This document shows, piece by piece, positions 33,872 through 42,005 of a stretch of DNA of 64,000 nt (positions are counted from its first letter, which is position 1; every line of letters begins with the position of its first letter). This DNA comes from Terrimonas pollutisoli (GTDB lineage: Bacteria > Bacteroidota > Bacteroidia > Chitinophagales > Chitinophagaceae): positions 1 through 64,000 of the forward strand of contig NZ_JARKNA010000009.1 in the NCBI RefSeq assembly GCF_029360765.1, read 5' to 3'. Both the position numbers and the translations under genes were made by a program. Under the pieces are notes generated by a model. It did no database searches, was not told the origin of the DNA, and saw nothing but the letters and a program-made list of their open reading frames with translations.

Positions 33872-34546
33872 TCATTCATCCTGCCGGATATAACGATTAG
33901 CTCCTTCAATAATAAAAAATTGAGCCATTCCGTATGTGAGCATGATTATAATTGCCGCTTCAGGGACAGATTGATAAAATTTATTGATGGCCAGCACCGA
34001 GTCTGAAATTACAAACAGCAAGGCCCCGATCATCATCCGCAATCCTGCCCTTTTGTTTTTTATAAATAGCATATGCATCGCCAACATAAACATAAAGCTG
34101 ATCACTATGCCATATATCCTGACGGGCAACTTCATCGTTCCCAACCAGGGCGATAAAATGGAAACCAGGAAAGTGTAATAGATGACAACCATCAACAACA
34201 AATACCACCTGCTTTTTACATTCTCTCTTATGCGGACAAAATGAAAAAATAATATATAAAAGATATGCGCCAGCAGGAAAGCTGAAAGACCCAATAAGAA
34301 AAAAATGGAGTTATCGCCTGTTAACATCAGCAACACATCACCCAGCCAGGAGAATAACAGTGCGATGATGACCCATTTTTTTAAATCACTTTTTACATGA
34401 CGGGTTTGCAATATGAAATAAGCCAATAGCCAGATTACAATTAGTGGCTTAAAAACCCACTCGGCAATTTTATAGTTTAGTTGTACTGCTATAAGATCGC
34501 CGAGCAGAATGAAGGCAAAAACTATGATCCGGTATTTTTTTTTCAT
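33872..34546 (-). CDS. YhhN family lysoplasmalogenase-like membrane protein
   Basis: A 224-residue membrane protein with seven or eight hydrophobic helices. Its pattern KPLIVIWLLAYF, then ALLFSWLGDVLLMLTGDNSIFFLLGLSAFLLAHIFYILFF is typical of the YhhN/TMEM86 family. Members hydrolyse lysoplasmalogen vinyl-ether bonds in animals; bacterial activity is less clear. The conserved acidic residue in SWLGD is present, as is VISDSVLAINKF. It stands alone on the minus strand. Confidence 0.82.
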   Translation of the reverse strand: MKKKYRIIVFAFILLGDLIAVQLNYKIAEWVFKPLIVIWLLAYFILQTRHVKSDLKKWVIIALLFSWLGDVLLMLTGDNSIFFLLGLSAFLLAHIFYILFFHFVRIRENVKSRWYLLLMVVIYYTFLVSILSPWLGTMKLPVRIYGIVISFMFMLAMHMLFIKNKRAGLRMMIGALLFVISDSVLAINKFYQSVPEAAIIIMLTYGMAQFFIIEGANRYIRQDE

Positions 34547-34619
34547 GATGGCATGCCTGGCCGGCTGTAAATAATGTTCAGGATTATTTGCCGCTAAAAT
34601 AAATTTTATTTGAATGGTG

Positions 34620-36725
34620 TTATGGCGCTACCCAGGCATCATGTTCTTTCAACAGGTTGATGAGCTCTTCTACTGCTACTTCGCTGTTGACATTTCGCTT
34701 CATTACTTCTTTGCCTTTGTACAAAGTAATCTTGCCGGGACCGCTGCCCACATAGCCAAAATCAGCATCGGCCATTTCTCCCGGGCCATTAACAATACAA
34801 CCCATGATGGCAATTTTTACACCTTTGAGATGATTTGTCCTTGAACGGATTTTAGCGGTCGTCTCCTGCAGGTCAAATAATGTGCGGCCACAACTGGGAC
34901 AGGAAATATATTCCGTTTTGGAAATCCTTGTTCTCGTAGCCTGTAATATGCTAAAAGCGGTGTTATTGACAAACTGTTCGATAGTTTGATTGCTAAGATA
35001 ATTTCTTCCCGATGAATTTACCTCGCCGAAGCTCACAGCTAAATGCTCATAGCTTTTCGCTGCCATGCCCAAACAAATCCCATCCCCAAAACCATCCAGC
35101 AACAAAGCCCCTGTTTCTGTAGCAAAATGAATCAGGTGTTCATCTGCAGTTTGCCAGTTGCTATCTGTTATCAACACGACAGGGTTATTAATTTTTCTTT
35201 CCATCAGCTCGGTCAACATGCGACGAACGGCGGGTATGATATGCGGATGTTTGCTGCTCAGGCATAATACCACCGTTTTATCGTTGGCGAGTTCATCCAA
35301 ATAAGTAAACCCATTTAAAGGAGTGGCTTCACTAAAACAATCCAGCATCACAAAATTTAAGGTGTCACTTTTTGTTTCCGCTTCCAGGTATCCTTTTGCT
35401 TCATAAATGGGAAAATATTTTGTCTTATCAGCAGCGCTATCCCAGTGACCCGGCCATGTAATGACCTTCAACATACCGGGTAAAGCAAAGTTTAGTTCAG
35501 CCTTGCCCGTAAAAATATAATCCGCTGCGGAGTCACTAATATTCCATTTATCGGTGGCTTCGTCATACGTGTAGCCCACACTTTGCAAGTGTGAAGGAGT
35601 GATTGCCGGTATCTTACTCATATCGGCAATAACAACCGGCACATGCTTACCACCAATGTTATCAATTTGAAATGTTTCTCTTCGTTGATAGTGAAATGGA
35701 TCATAGGGAAGCCTGGAATCTGGAACTCCGTTCCGGTCAATTGCAGTAACGGAGTTCTCGTTAATTGGCGGAATCATAGCGAGGTCCTTTACCGCTGGCT
35801 CCTTTGCCGGAACAGAGTTCCGGCTTCCGGTTTCATATCTCTTCACCAAATCCCTGCAAACCGGGATCTCCAGTTCGGGATCTTCTGTCAATGAAACCCT
35901 GATCGTATCGCCCAGTCCGTCCTCGAGCAGTGTACCAATGCCAATGGCACTTTTCACCCTGCCATCTTCTCCATCGCCGGCTTCGGTTACACCCAAATGC
36001 AATGGATAACATTCGCCGAATTCATCAAACATTGTTTTCACCAGCAAACGATAAGCTTGCACCATTACCTGGGGATTGCTGGCTTTCATGCTCAATACAA
36101 TGTTGTGATAAGTTTCCGCCCTTGCTATCCGCAAAAATTCCATGGCGCTTTCCACCATACCCATTGGCGTATCACCATAGCGGCTCATGATGCGGTCACT
36201 CAGCGAACCATGATTGGTACCGATCCGCATAGCCGTTCCATACTCTTTACAAATTTTTATCAATGGAGTAAACCTGTCGCGGATACGATCTATCTCTTCC
36301 GCATAGTCGGCATCGCTATATTCGATCAGCTCAAATTTTTTCTTATCAACATAATTACCCGGGTTCACTCTCACCTTCTCTACGATTCGTGCCGCAATTT
36401 CTGCAGCATTGGGTGTAAAATGGATATCAGCTACCAACGGAGTGGTATAACCTCTTTTTCGCAATTCATTTTTTATGTTCAGCAAATTCTCTGCTTCCTT
36501 TTTAGATGGCGCCGTAATACGCACCAGTTCGGCTCCGGCCTCAATGCAACGGATAGACTGTTCCACCGTTGCCATCGTATCCATTGTATCAGTTGTGGTC
36601 ATCGTTTGAATGCGGATAGGATGACCCCGATAACCATCGGGATTGCCCAGCAACAGATCGCCGATTTTTACCTCTTTGGTCGCAAGTCGTTTATATTCAG
36701 TTAAAGAATTACAATATAATTGCAT
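34620..36725 (-). CDS. ispG: IspG, HMBPP synthase (long Bacteroidota form)
   Basis: Converts methylerythritol cyclodiphosphate to HMBPP in the MEP isoprenoid pathway. At 701 residues it is the three-domain form of Bacteroidota and plants: a TIM barrel (IGDLLLGNPDGYRGHPIRIQTMTTTDT, VRITAPSKKEAE, GTNHGSLSDRIMSRYGDTP), an extra middle domain (about 350-590), and the C-terminal iron-sulfur domain with CPSCGR and MGCIVNGPGE supplying the three cysteine ligands of the 4Fe-4S cluster. Between barrel and middle domain (about residues 300-342) lies a linker encoded by palindromic GGAAC/GTTCC repeats. A TAACTTTG box lies 29 bases upstream. Confidence 0.95.
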   Translation of the reverse strand: MQLYCNSLTEYKRLATKEVKIGDLLLGNPDGYRGHPIRIQTMTTTDTMDTMATVEQSIRCIEAGAELVRITAPSKKEAENLLNIKNELRKRGYTTPLVADIHFTPNAAEIAARIVEKVRVNPGNYVDKKKFELIEYSDADYAEEIDRIRDRFTPLIKICKEYGTAMRIGTNHGSLSDRIMSRYGDTPMGMVESAMEFLRIARAETYHNIVLSMKASNPQVMVQAYRLLVKTMFDEFGECYPLHLGVTEAGDGEDGRVKSAIGIGTLLEDGLGDTIRVSLTEDPELEIPVCRDLVKRYETGSRNSVPAKEPAVKDLAMIPPINENSVTAIDRNGVPDSRLPYDPFHYQRRETFQIDNIGGKHVPVVIADMSKIPAITPSHLQSVGYTYDEATDKWNISDSAADYIFTGKAELNFALPGMLKVITWPGHWDSAADKTKYFPIYEAKGYLEAETKSDTLNFVMLDCFSEATPLNGFTYLDELANDKTVVLCLSSKHPHIIPAVRRMLTELMERKINNPVVLITDSNWQTADEHLIHFATETGALLLDGFGDGICLGMAAKSYEHLAVSFGEVNSSGRNYLSNQTIEQFVNNTAFSILQATRTRISKTEYISCPSCGRTLFDLQETTAKIRSRTNHLKGVKIAIMGCIVNGPGEMADADFGYVGSGPGKITLYKGKEVMKRNVNSEVAVEELINLLKEHDAWVAP
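35722..35824. repeat. In-frame palindromic repeats in ispG
   Basis: Three nested palindromes lie inside the gene: GGAAC-TCC-GTTCC (35722-35734), a 10-bp pair GAACTCCGTT/AACGGAGTTC (35723-35732 with 35748-35757), and GCCGGAAC-AGA-GTTCCGGC (35806-35824). The translated linker (minus strand) includes NSVPAKEPAVKDLAM and NENSVTAIDRNGVPDSRL. Cores match the intergenic palindromes at 2979-3047. Confidence 0.65.
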
Positions 36726-36754
36726 AGAAAATTTGCTGATTGAAGAAAATCAAG

Positions 36755-36762
36755 CAAAGTTA
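36755..36762 (-). promoter_or_regulatory. Candidate -7 box of ispG
   Basis: The minus strand reads TAACTTTG, matching TAnnTTTG, 29 bases upstream of the ispG ATG. Confidence 0.4.
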
Positions 36763-36821
36763 AGCAAACTGCCTTGTAGGGAAGGCTGACACCGGCAATT
36801 GTGATGTGATTATCCGGATTA

Positions 36822-37460
36822 TTACCAATCCTTTGGCTGACCACCTCCGGATTTTGATTTTTCCTTCTGTAATCTTTCCTGGACTTCTCTTTCTTTTTGC
36901 TCCAGCAATTTAAGCCTTTGCTCAGCCTCTTTCTGGTTCATTCTTGGCTGGGGCTTCTGTTGTTGTTTTTGCTGTTGCTTGTTTTGTTTATCGTTTTTTT
37001 TGGGGGTCTTCTTTTTAAGTTCTAATAATGCCTTTTGCAAATTTTCTCTTGCTTCTTTATCATCCGGGTTTTGGCGCAAAGCATTTTTATAGGCCTCAAT
37101 GCTTTCTTCCAGGTTTTGCTGACCGGAAAGAATGGCTCCTTTGTTATAATAAGCTTTTGACTTCAACTGGTGGTCATCGGTCTTGAAAGCAACATCGTTA
37201 AATACCTTAATTGCCTCCCCTGATTTGCCCTGTTTTTGCAAAGCCAATGCCCGGTTATATTTGGCAGTACTATTATCAGGATCTTTTTTCAGTACTTCAT
37301 TATATGCCGTTTCAGCCTGTTGGTATTGTTGCTGTTTATATAACTCGTTGGCTTTTTGAATTTCTCTTTCAATTTCCTGTTCCTGTGCCGTGCTTTCCTG
37401 TGCCTGCAGATTTGTTGCAGAAATTATACATAGCGCCGTTATCGTCCAAAAGCTCTTCAT
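36822..37460 (-). CDS. Tetratricopeptide protein (BatC/BatE-like)
   Basis: A 212-residue exported TPR protein. The signal peptide (MKSFWTITALCIISATNLQAQ) precedes about three TPR units (YKQQQYQQAETAYNEVLKKDPDNSTAKYN, KSKAYYNKGAILSGQQNLEESIEAYKNALRQNPDDKEARENLQ). The C-terminus is a highly charged Gln/Lys-rich tail ending in GGGQPKDW. It overlaps the VWA gene by four bases (ATGA type), typical of the Bat (aerotolerance) operon in Bacteroidota. In that operon BatC-type TPR proteins follow VWA membrane proteins. Confidence 0.82.
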   Translation of the reverse strand: MKSFWTITALCIISATNLQAQESTAQEQEIEREIQKANELYKQQQYQQAETAYNEVLKKDPDNSTAKYNRALALQKQGKSGEAIKVFNDVAFKTDDHQLKSKAYYNKGAILSGQQNLEESIEAYKNALRQNPDDKEARENLQKALLELKKKTPKKNDKQNKQQQKQQQKPQPRMNQKEAEQRLKLLEQKEREVQERLQKEKSKSGGGQPKDW

Positions 37461-38461
37461 GCCTTCACTTTCTTTATTTCAGGAATAAAATACTCACCTA
37501 GCAGCAATAACAACATGGCTGCTGCAAATAACCAATAATATGCTTTAAAATTGATCAGGGATACATCCGTAAAAGCCTTTGTTTCTATTTCCGACAACTG
37601 CTGGTGTAATAACCGAACTGCTTCATCGCTTTCCTGCAGTCGGATATAAATACCGTTAGTGGCTTCAGCAATCTGCTTTAACTCTGTTTCATTCAATTTG
37701 GAGATAACGGTAGCACCTGTGGCGGGATCAACCTTGTTTTCTCCAGTCACAGGGTCAGGAATATAGGAACCGTCCGGAGAACCAACGCCCACCGTATTGA
37801 TCATCATTCCCTGTTTAGCATATTCCTGGGCTGTTTTTAATGCTTCGGGGTCATGGTCTTCACCATCCGAAATTAATATTACGGCCTTGAATCTTCTTTC
37901 GTTTGTATTAAAAGCGAAACTGCTTCGGCGTATGGCCTCGCTGATCACTGTTCCCTGTTGTGGCACGGCCTCCGGCGAAGCAGATGAAACAAACATCCGG
38001 GCAGCCCCATGGTCCGTTGTTAATGGCATTTGCAAATAAGCCTTACCGGCAAACAATACAAGGCCAATGCGGTCATTCGGCATCGTGTTCATTAGTTTGC
38101 CGATGAGTTGCTTTGCTCTTTCCAGCCTGTTGGGCGCAAGGTCTGTCGCCAGCATGCTTTTGCTTACATCCAATGCAATTACTACATCAATACCTTTACG
38201 GTTCATGCCTTCCGGGCCACCGGGCTTGCGCAAATCCATGGCCATAATTACCCCCGCTGCAAATGCAATACTGATCATTCCAAATTTTAATGCGAAGAGC
38301 CCCGGAGAATAACTTCCCATCAACACTTTGACCAGCATTGCATCCCCTATCCTTTTTTGCACCTTCTTTTTCCATCTTACTAAGAAAATAAAAAGCAACA
38401 GGAATAAAATAACACCTGCAAAAAGCCAGATAAACTCTTTATGAAAAAATTGAAATCCCAA
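37457..38461 (-). CDS. VWA-domain membrane protein (BatB-like)
   Basis: Membrane protein with a von Willebrand A domain. The MIDAS motif is DVSKS in VVIALDVSKSMLATDLAPNRLERAKQL, with later metal-site parts in GLVLFAGKAYLQMPLTTDHGAA and ILISDGEDHDPEALK. Helices flank it: two N-terminal (FIWLFAGVILFLLLFIFLV, FALKFGMISIAFAAGVIMAM) and one C-terminal (YYWLFAAAMLLLLLGEYF). The start is uncertain, since no ATG exists nearby; I use the TTG at 38461 before GFQFFHKEFIW, but the frame is open to 38512. It is operonic with the TPR gene. Bat proteins are linked to oxidative-stress tolerance. Confidence 0.83.
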   Translation of the reverse strand: MGFQFFHKEFIWLFAGVILFLLLFIFLVRWKKKVQKRIGDAMLVKVLMGSYSPGLFALKFGMISIAFAAGVIMAMDLRKPGGPEGMNRKGIDVVIALDVSKSMLATDLAPNRLERAKQLIGKLMNTMPNDRIGLVLFAGKAYLQMPLTTDHGAARMFVSSASPEAVPQQGTVISEAIRRSSFAFNTNERRFKAVILISDGEDHDPEALKTAQEYAKQGMMINTVGVGSPDGSYIPDPVTGENKVDPATGATVISKLNETELKQIAEATNGIYIRLQESDEAVRLLHQQLSEIETKAFTDVSLINFKAYYWLFAAAMLLLLLGEYFIPEIKKVKA

Positions 38462-38595
38462 AGGGTGAAATGTATAATGGTAATTTAAAAGTTTGCAGCT
38501 CAAGGTAAACAAAGATCACACCAAACAAAATGCATTTTTGCCTGATTTGAAACGGAAAAGAACGGGCGGTTTTACGTTGTGCCTGTTGTGCCTGT

Positions 38596-39411
38596 CTACA
38601 TTTTCCCTTCCAGGAATCCCAGCTGTTTTAAAATATCTTTCAGCATTTTCATTCTCACGTTGGGCATATCGAAATTGGGATCCGGTGATTCTACATTCAA
38701 TACAAAAAAATAAGGATGTTTATTCTCTTCGACCCAACCGACTATCCAACCCAGGTGTTTTTTTGTTTTTTCATTCCAAAATGCCCAGCCTGTTTTATAG
38801 GCCAGCCGGTAATTAGCGTTGTTTTCAAATAACATCGCCCGTTTTACGGTTTCCTGGTAGGTTTTAAAAAAAGGCAATTGATCAAAATACAATCTTTTCA
38901 CCAGGCCAAGCTCTTCGTCCGGTGTTATCTTCAACGAATTGTCAAGCCAGAAAGTATCAATAGCTGAAGTGATCTTTTTGGTACCATAACTTAACGTATC
39001 AAGCCAACGCTGCATAGTGTCCTTTCCTATCCTACGTGCAACTTCCTGGTAGTAGGGAACGGCTGAAACCCGAAACGCTTCATACATGGTAAGATCCTTA
39101 TTCCAGGTATCAAACGGTCTTTTAATTCCATCCCATTTTATCACCATGCTATCATTAGTGATCACACCTGTTTGCAATCCAATCAACGAATTGACGATCT
39201 TAAACGTTGAAGCAGGCAGGTAGCTGCTATCACGATAGCGGGATAAATTATATACAGTGAATTTACCTGTGCCGTTATCCATCAGGGCAAAACAACCTGT
39301 CGCTTTATTTTCATCGAAATATTTTCCAAGGCTGTCATCCACTTTTACATTATTAGGAGAGCAGGCCCCGATAACTATAGCAATCAAAAAGCAATACCCA
39401 ACAATTTTCAT
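38596..39411 (-). CDS. Class D (OXA-type) beta-lactamase lipoprotein
   Basis: Serine beta-lactamase/transpeptidase-fold protein, 271 residues from the ATG at 39411 (the first start gives no signal peptide). A lipobox IGAC (Cys17) predicts membrane anchoring. Class D motifs appear in order: the catalytic S-T-F-K in LPASTFKIVNS, S-A-V (FRVSAVPYYQE), SYGT in place of Y-G-N, and K-T-G-W in YKTGWAFWNEK, then WIVGWVE. The ordering is right for OXA-like enzymes or BlaR-type sensor domains; the single-domain length favours an enzyme. It may give resistance to penicillins or carbapenems, or serve in cell-wall work. Substrate range cannot be read from sequence. Confidence 0.85.
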   Translation of the reverse strand: MKIVGYCFLIAIVIGACSPNNVKVDDSLGKYFDENKATGCFALMDNGTGKFTVYNLSRYRDSSYLPASTFKIVNSLIGLQTGVITNDSMVIKWDGIKRPFDTWNKDLTMYEAFRVSAVPYYQEVARRIGKDTMQRWLDTLSYGTKKITSAIDTFWLDNSLKITPDEELGLVKRLYFDQLPFFKTYQETVKRAMLFENNANYRLAYKTGWAFWNEKTKKHLGWIVGWVEENKHPYFFVLNVESPDPNFDMPNVRMKMLKDILKQLGFLEGKM

Positions 39412-39527
39412 CGGTAAAAAAAATTTTGGCAAAGTTAGGCGCAATGAATGGGGTGACAAGCAGCAAATGCTAAAATGTGAAAGTTGGAATTATATTTATT
39501 CGCATATAGCCATACCCGACGGGATGA

Positions 39528-39656
39528 TCAGATATAAAAGCCGCCTTTATGTTTATAATGCTTTACGCCATGGCAATCCCTTTTGGCCGCAGCACAAGAT
39601 GCCAGCAGAAAAATGGATAATGCAACAACTACAATAAAAAGAAGCACCCTCTTCAT
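39528..39656 (-). CDS. Tiny lipoprotein, 42 residues
   Basis: A short leftward gene lying between the beta-lactamase and the lipoprotein gene at 39868. The 42-residue product has a basic start, a hydrophobic segment and a perfect lipobox (LLASC, Cys21) followed by AAAKRDCHGVKHYKHKGGFYI. Codons run from ATG at 39654-39656 to TGA at 39528-39530. The His/Lys-rich tail with a second Cys may bind metal or anionic surface. Bacteroidota genomes carry many such small lipoproteins of unknown role, so I consider it real. Confidence 0.55.
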   Translation of the reverse strand: MKRVLLFIVVVALSIFLLASCAAAKRDCHGVKHYKHKGGFYI

Positions 39657-39867
39657 ACCAACGTTTTAAGAATAGAGAAAACAATAATGAGAAATCAAAT
39701 TAATTTTCGGTAGAGTTGCTTCATCGTGGAGATACTAAAAATACTATTTCTTTCCTATTTAACGGAAAATAGAAATGATTTGTTTCTGAACCAGCCAAAA
39801 ATTTCCTGGCGACCGTGAACCCCGATTTTCTCTACATTTATAGACTCAAAAACCAAAACCTTTAATC

Positions 39868-40464
39868 ATGAAACATTTACCTCTCTTTATCGGGTTCGCA
39901 CTAACCTTTCTGCTGGCTTGTAATAACAATAAAAAACCGGGTGTCACAGTCACCAGCGAAGATGGGAAAACAACGGCTACGATTAATACCAATGAGCTGT
40001 CAAAAACCGCTGATGCCTTTCAAAAGAAAGCAGAAGAATTACAAAAATTATCGCCTTATACACTCGACCAGATGAAAGCTATGCTGCCGGAGGAATTAGC
40101 CGGCGCTAAACGTTCAAAATTTTCCGCCAATAGTGCCATGGGTGCAGCTTTTGCCGAGGCTGACTATAAAATCAACGACTCAACCGATCTTGAATTGAAA
40201 ATTTTTGATTGCGCCGGGCAGGCAGGCGCCGGTATTTATAGCATGCAGTACCTGGGTATGATGAACTTTGAGTCAGAAAGTGATGATGAATACACCAAAT
40301 CCGTTGACTTCAAAGGCGGAAAAGCGATAGAGCATCTCAATAAAAGAAATAACCGTGCTACACTTACTTACCTGTCCGGCGACCGCTTACTGGTAACACT
40401 TGAAGGGCAAAACATGGATGTAGACCTGCTGAAAAAAATAGCTGGCGAATTAAGTTTGAAATAA
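39868..40464 (+). CDS. Lipoprotein of unknown function
   Basis: A 198-residue lipoprotein with lipobox LLAC (Cys18) after MKHLPLFIGFALTF. The mature part is polar: VTVTSEDGKTTATINTNEL, a helix (ADAFQKKAEELQKLSPYTLDQMKAMLPEEL), then beta strands (LELKIFDCAGQAGAGIYSMQYLGM). I do not recognise the family. It stands alone in front of a terminator. Confidence 0.65.
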   Translation: MKHLPLFIGFALTFLLACNNNKKPGVTVTSEDGKTTATINTNELSKTADAFQKKAEELQKLSPYTLDQMKAMLPEELAGAKRSKFSANSAMGAAFAEADYKINDSTDLELKIFDCAGQAGAGIYSMQYLGMMNFESESDDEYTKSVDFKGGKAIEHLNKRNNRATLTYLSGDRLLVTLEGQNMDVDLLKKIAGELSLK

Positions 40465-40484
40465 ATTCATAATCTGAATGGAGG

Positions 40485-40520
40485 AAAAGCACTCCTGTGA
40501 ATAGGGGTGCTTTTGTTTTG
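40485..40520 (+). terminator. Terminator after the lipoprotein gene
   Basis: Stem AAAAGCACTCC/GGGGTGCTTTT (one G.T pair) with an 8-base loop, followed by GTTTTG. It ends the gene that stops at 40464. Confidence 0.75.
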
Positions 40521-40649
40521 ACGGCAGTTTATGCCAGTCAATTTGAATACATGGTTTTCTGCATTTAATAATACTATTTTAACCATCTGTCTTTGGTTGA
40601 TTTTTCCGTTTTGATATTGTTTATTTTTAAGCAAACAACAACTAGCTAT

Positions 40650-41951
40650 ATGAAACGCAGAGAGTTTATTCATTCCTCCTCTACTTATCTAGCAGGTTTG
40701 GGTATTGCCAGTATCTTACCTTATGATTTATTGGGCAGCAGAGTTAGTACAGCTGATAAGGTCCGAATCGGAGCTATCGGCATTAATGGCATGGGTTGGG
40801 CAGATTTGATGAGCCTATTAAAAGATCCCCGTGCGGAATGTGTCGCCTTGTGTGATGTTGATAAAAATGTATTGGACAAAAGGGTTGGCGAATTCGCTCA
40901 AAAAAATAGTAAGGTAAAAGCAGAAAATGATTACAGGAAATTGCTGGAGAATAAAGATATCGATGCCATCATCATCGGTACACCTGATCACTGGCATTGC
41001 AATATGATGATTGAAGCCTGTGCGGCAGGTAAAGATGTATATGTTGAAAAACCTGTCGGCAACTCCATCGTGGAGTGCAGCGTTATGGCAGCGGCTCAAA
41101 AAAAATACAATCGGGTGGTGCAGGTGGGTCAATGGCAGCGCAGCAATAAACATTATGCCGATGCGATGGCATTTGTTCACTCGGGTAAATTGGGCAATGT
41201 GCGCCTGGTAAAAGCCTGGGCTTACCAGGGATGGATGAAGCCGGTAACGGTTAAACCCGATGGCGCCCCGCCCCCTGGTGTAGATTATGAAAAATGGCTG
41301 GGCCCCGCACAAAAAAGGCCTTTTAATGAAAACCGCTTTCATTTTAATTTTCGCTGGTTCTGGGACTATGCCGGCGGATTGATGACTGACTGGGGCGTGC
41401 ATATGATCGACTATGCCTTGTTGGGCATGAAAGCCTCGACACCAAAAGCTATTATTGCGGCAGGGGGAAAATTTGCTTATCCTGATGATGCTTCCGAAAC
41501 ACCCGATACCTTGACTACCGTCTTTGAATTTGAAGGTTTCAATTTGCAGTGGGAGCATGCTACCGGTATCGATGGAGGACCTTATGGAAGAAATCATGGT
41601 GTTGCGTTCATCGGCAATAACGGAACATTGGTCGTAGATCGCAACGGCTGGGAAGTAATTCCGGAGGATCAAAAAATGGAAGCTGTGCCATTACAGAAAA
41701 AATCAGACGATGGTCTGCTATTGCACACTAAAAATTTCCTCGACGTCATCCAATCACGAAAATTAGATGATCTGAAAGCGCCGATCCAGGCAGGCAGCCA
41801 TGTTGCCACCGTTTGCCAAATGGGCAATATTGCTTACAAAACAGGCAAGAAGATTTATTGGAATGCGGGAAAGAATAAGTTTACCGACAATGATGCGAAT
41901 AAATTTTTAGCGGCAGAGTATCATAATGGATATAAGATACCGAAAGTGTAA
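40650..41951 (+). CDS. Gfo/Idh/MocA family oxidoreductase
   Basis: NAD(P)-dependent oxidoreductase of 433 residues. I start at the ATG at 40650, where a twin-Arg-like leader begins (MKRREFIHSSSTYLAGLGIA), suggesting export by Tat or a similar route, usual for this group in Bacteroidota. The Rossmann motif is GAIGINGMGW, followed by LCDVDKNVL, then VEKPVGNSIVEC with the conserved Lys-Pro of EKP. The C-terminal domain carries FRWFWDYAGGLMTDWGVHMIDYAL. It acts on sugars or cyclitols, the exact substrate being unknown. Followed by a strong bidirectional terminator. Confidence 0.9.
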   Translation: MKRREFIHSSSTYLAGLGIASILPYDLLGSRVSTADKVRIGAIGINGMGWADLMSLLKDPRAECVALCDVDKNVLDKRVGEFAQKNSKVKAENDYRKLLENKDIDAIIIGTPDHWHCNMMIEACAAGKDVYVEKPVGNSIVECSVMAAAQKKYNRVVQVGQWQRSNKHYADAMAFVHSGKLGNVRLVKAWAYQGWMKPVTVKPDGAPPPGVDYEKWLGPAQKRPFNENRFHFNFRWFWDYAGGLMTDWGVHMIDYALLGMKASTPKAIIAAGGKFAYPDDASETPDTLTTVFEFEGFNLQWEHATGIDGGPYGRNHGVAFIGNNGTLVVDRNGWEVIPEDQKMEAVPLQKKSDDGLLLHTKNFLDVIQSRKLDDLKAPIQAGSHVATVCQMGNIAYKTGKKIYWNAGKNKFTDNDANKFLAAEYHNGYKIPKV

Positions 41952-41954
41952 AAA

Positions 41955-41988
41955 AAAACGAAGCGGACTTATCGGTCCGCTTCGTTTT
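41955..41988. terminator. Strong bidirectional terminator
   Basis: Arms of 14 bases (AAAACGAAGCGGAC / GTCCGCTTCGTTTT), loop TTATCG, A and T flanks on both strands. It lies between the convergent oxidoreductase and kbl genes. Confidence 0.9.
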
Positions 41989-42005
41989 ATCAAACGTGAA
42001 TGCAT

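Noticed and set aside
35997..36704. A 235-codon plus-strand frame antisense to ispG
   Set aside because: IspG is certain on the other strand; the antisense translation is low in typical protein composition and has no homology I recognise.
40818..41672. A 284-codon open frame antisense to the Gfo/Idh/MocA gene
   Set aside because: It lies wholly inside a well-supported gene, and its translation has no recognisable domain or signal; it is a by-product of the codon use of the real gene.
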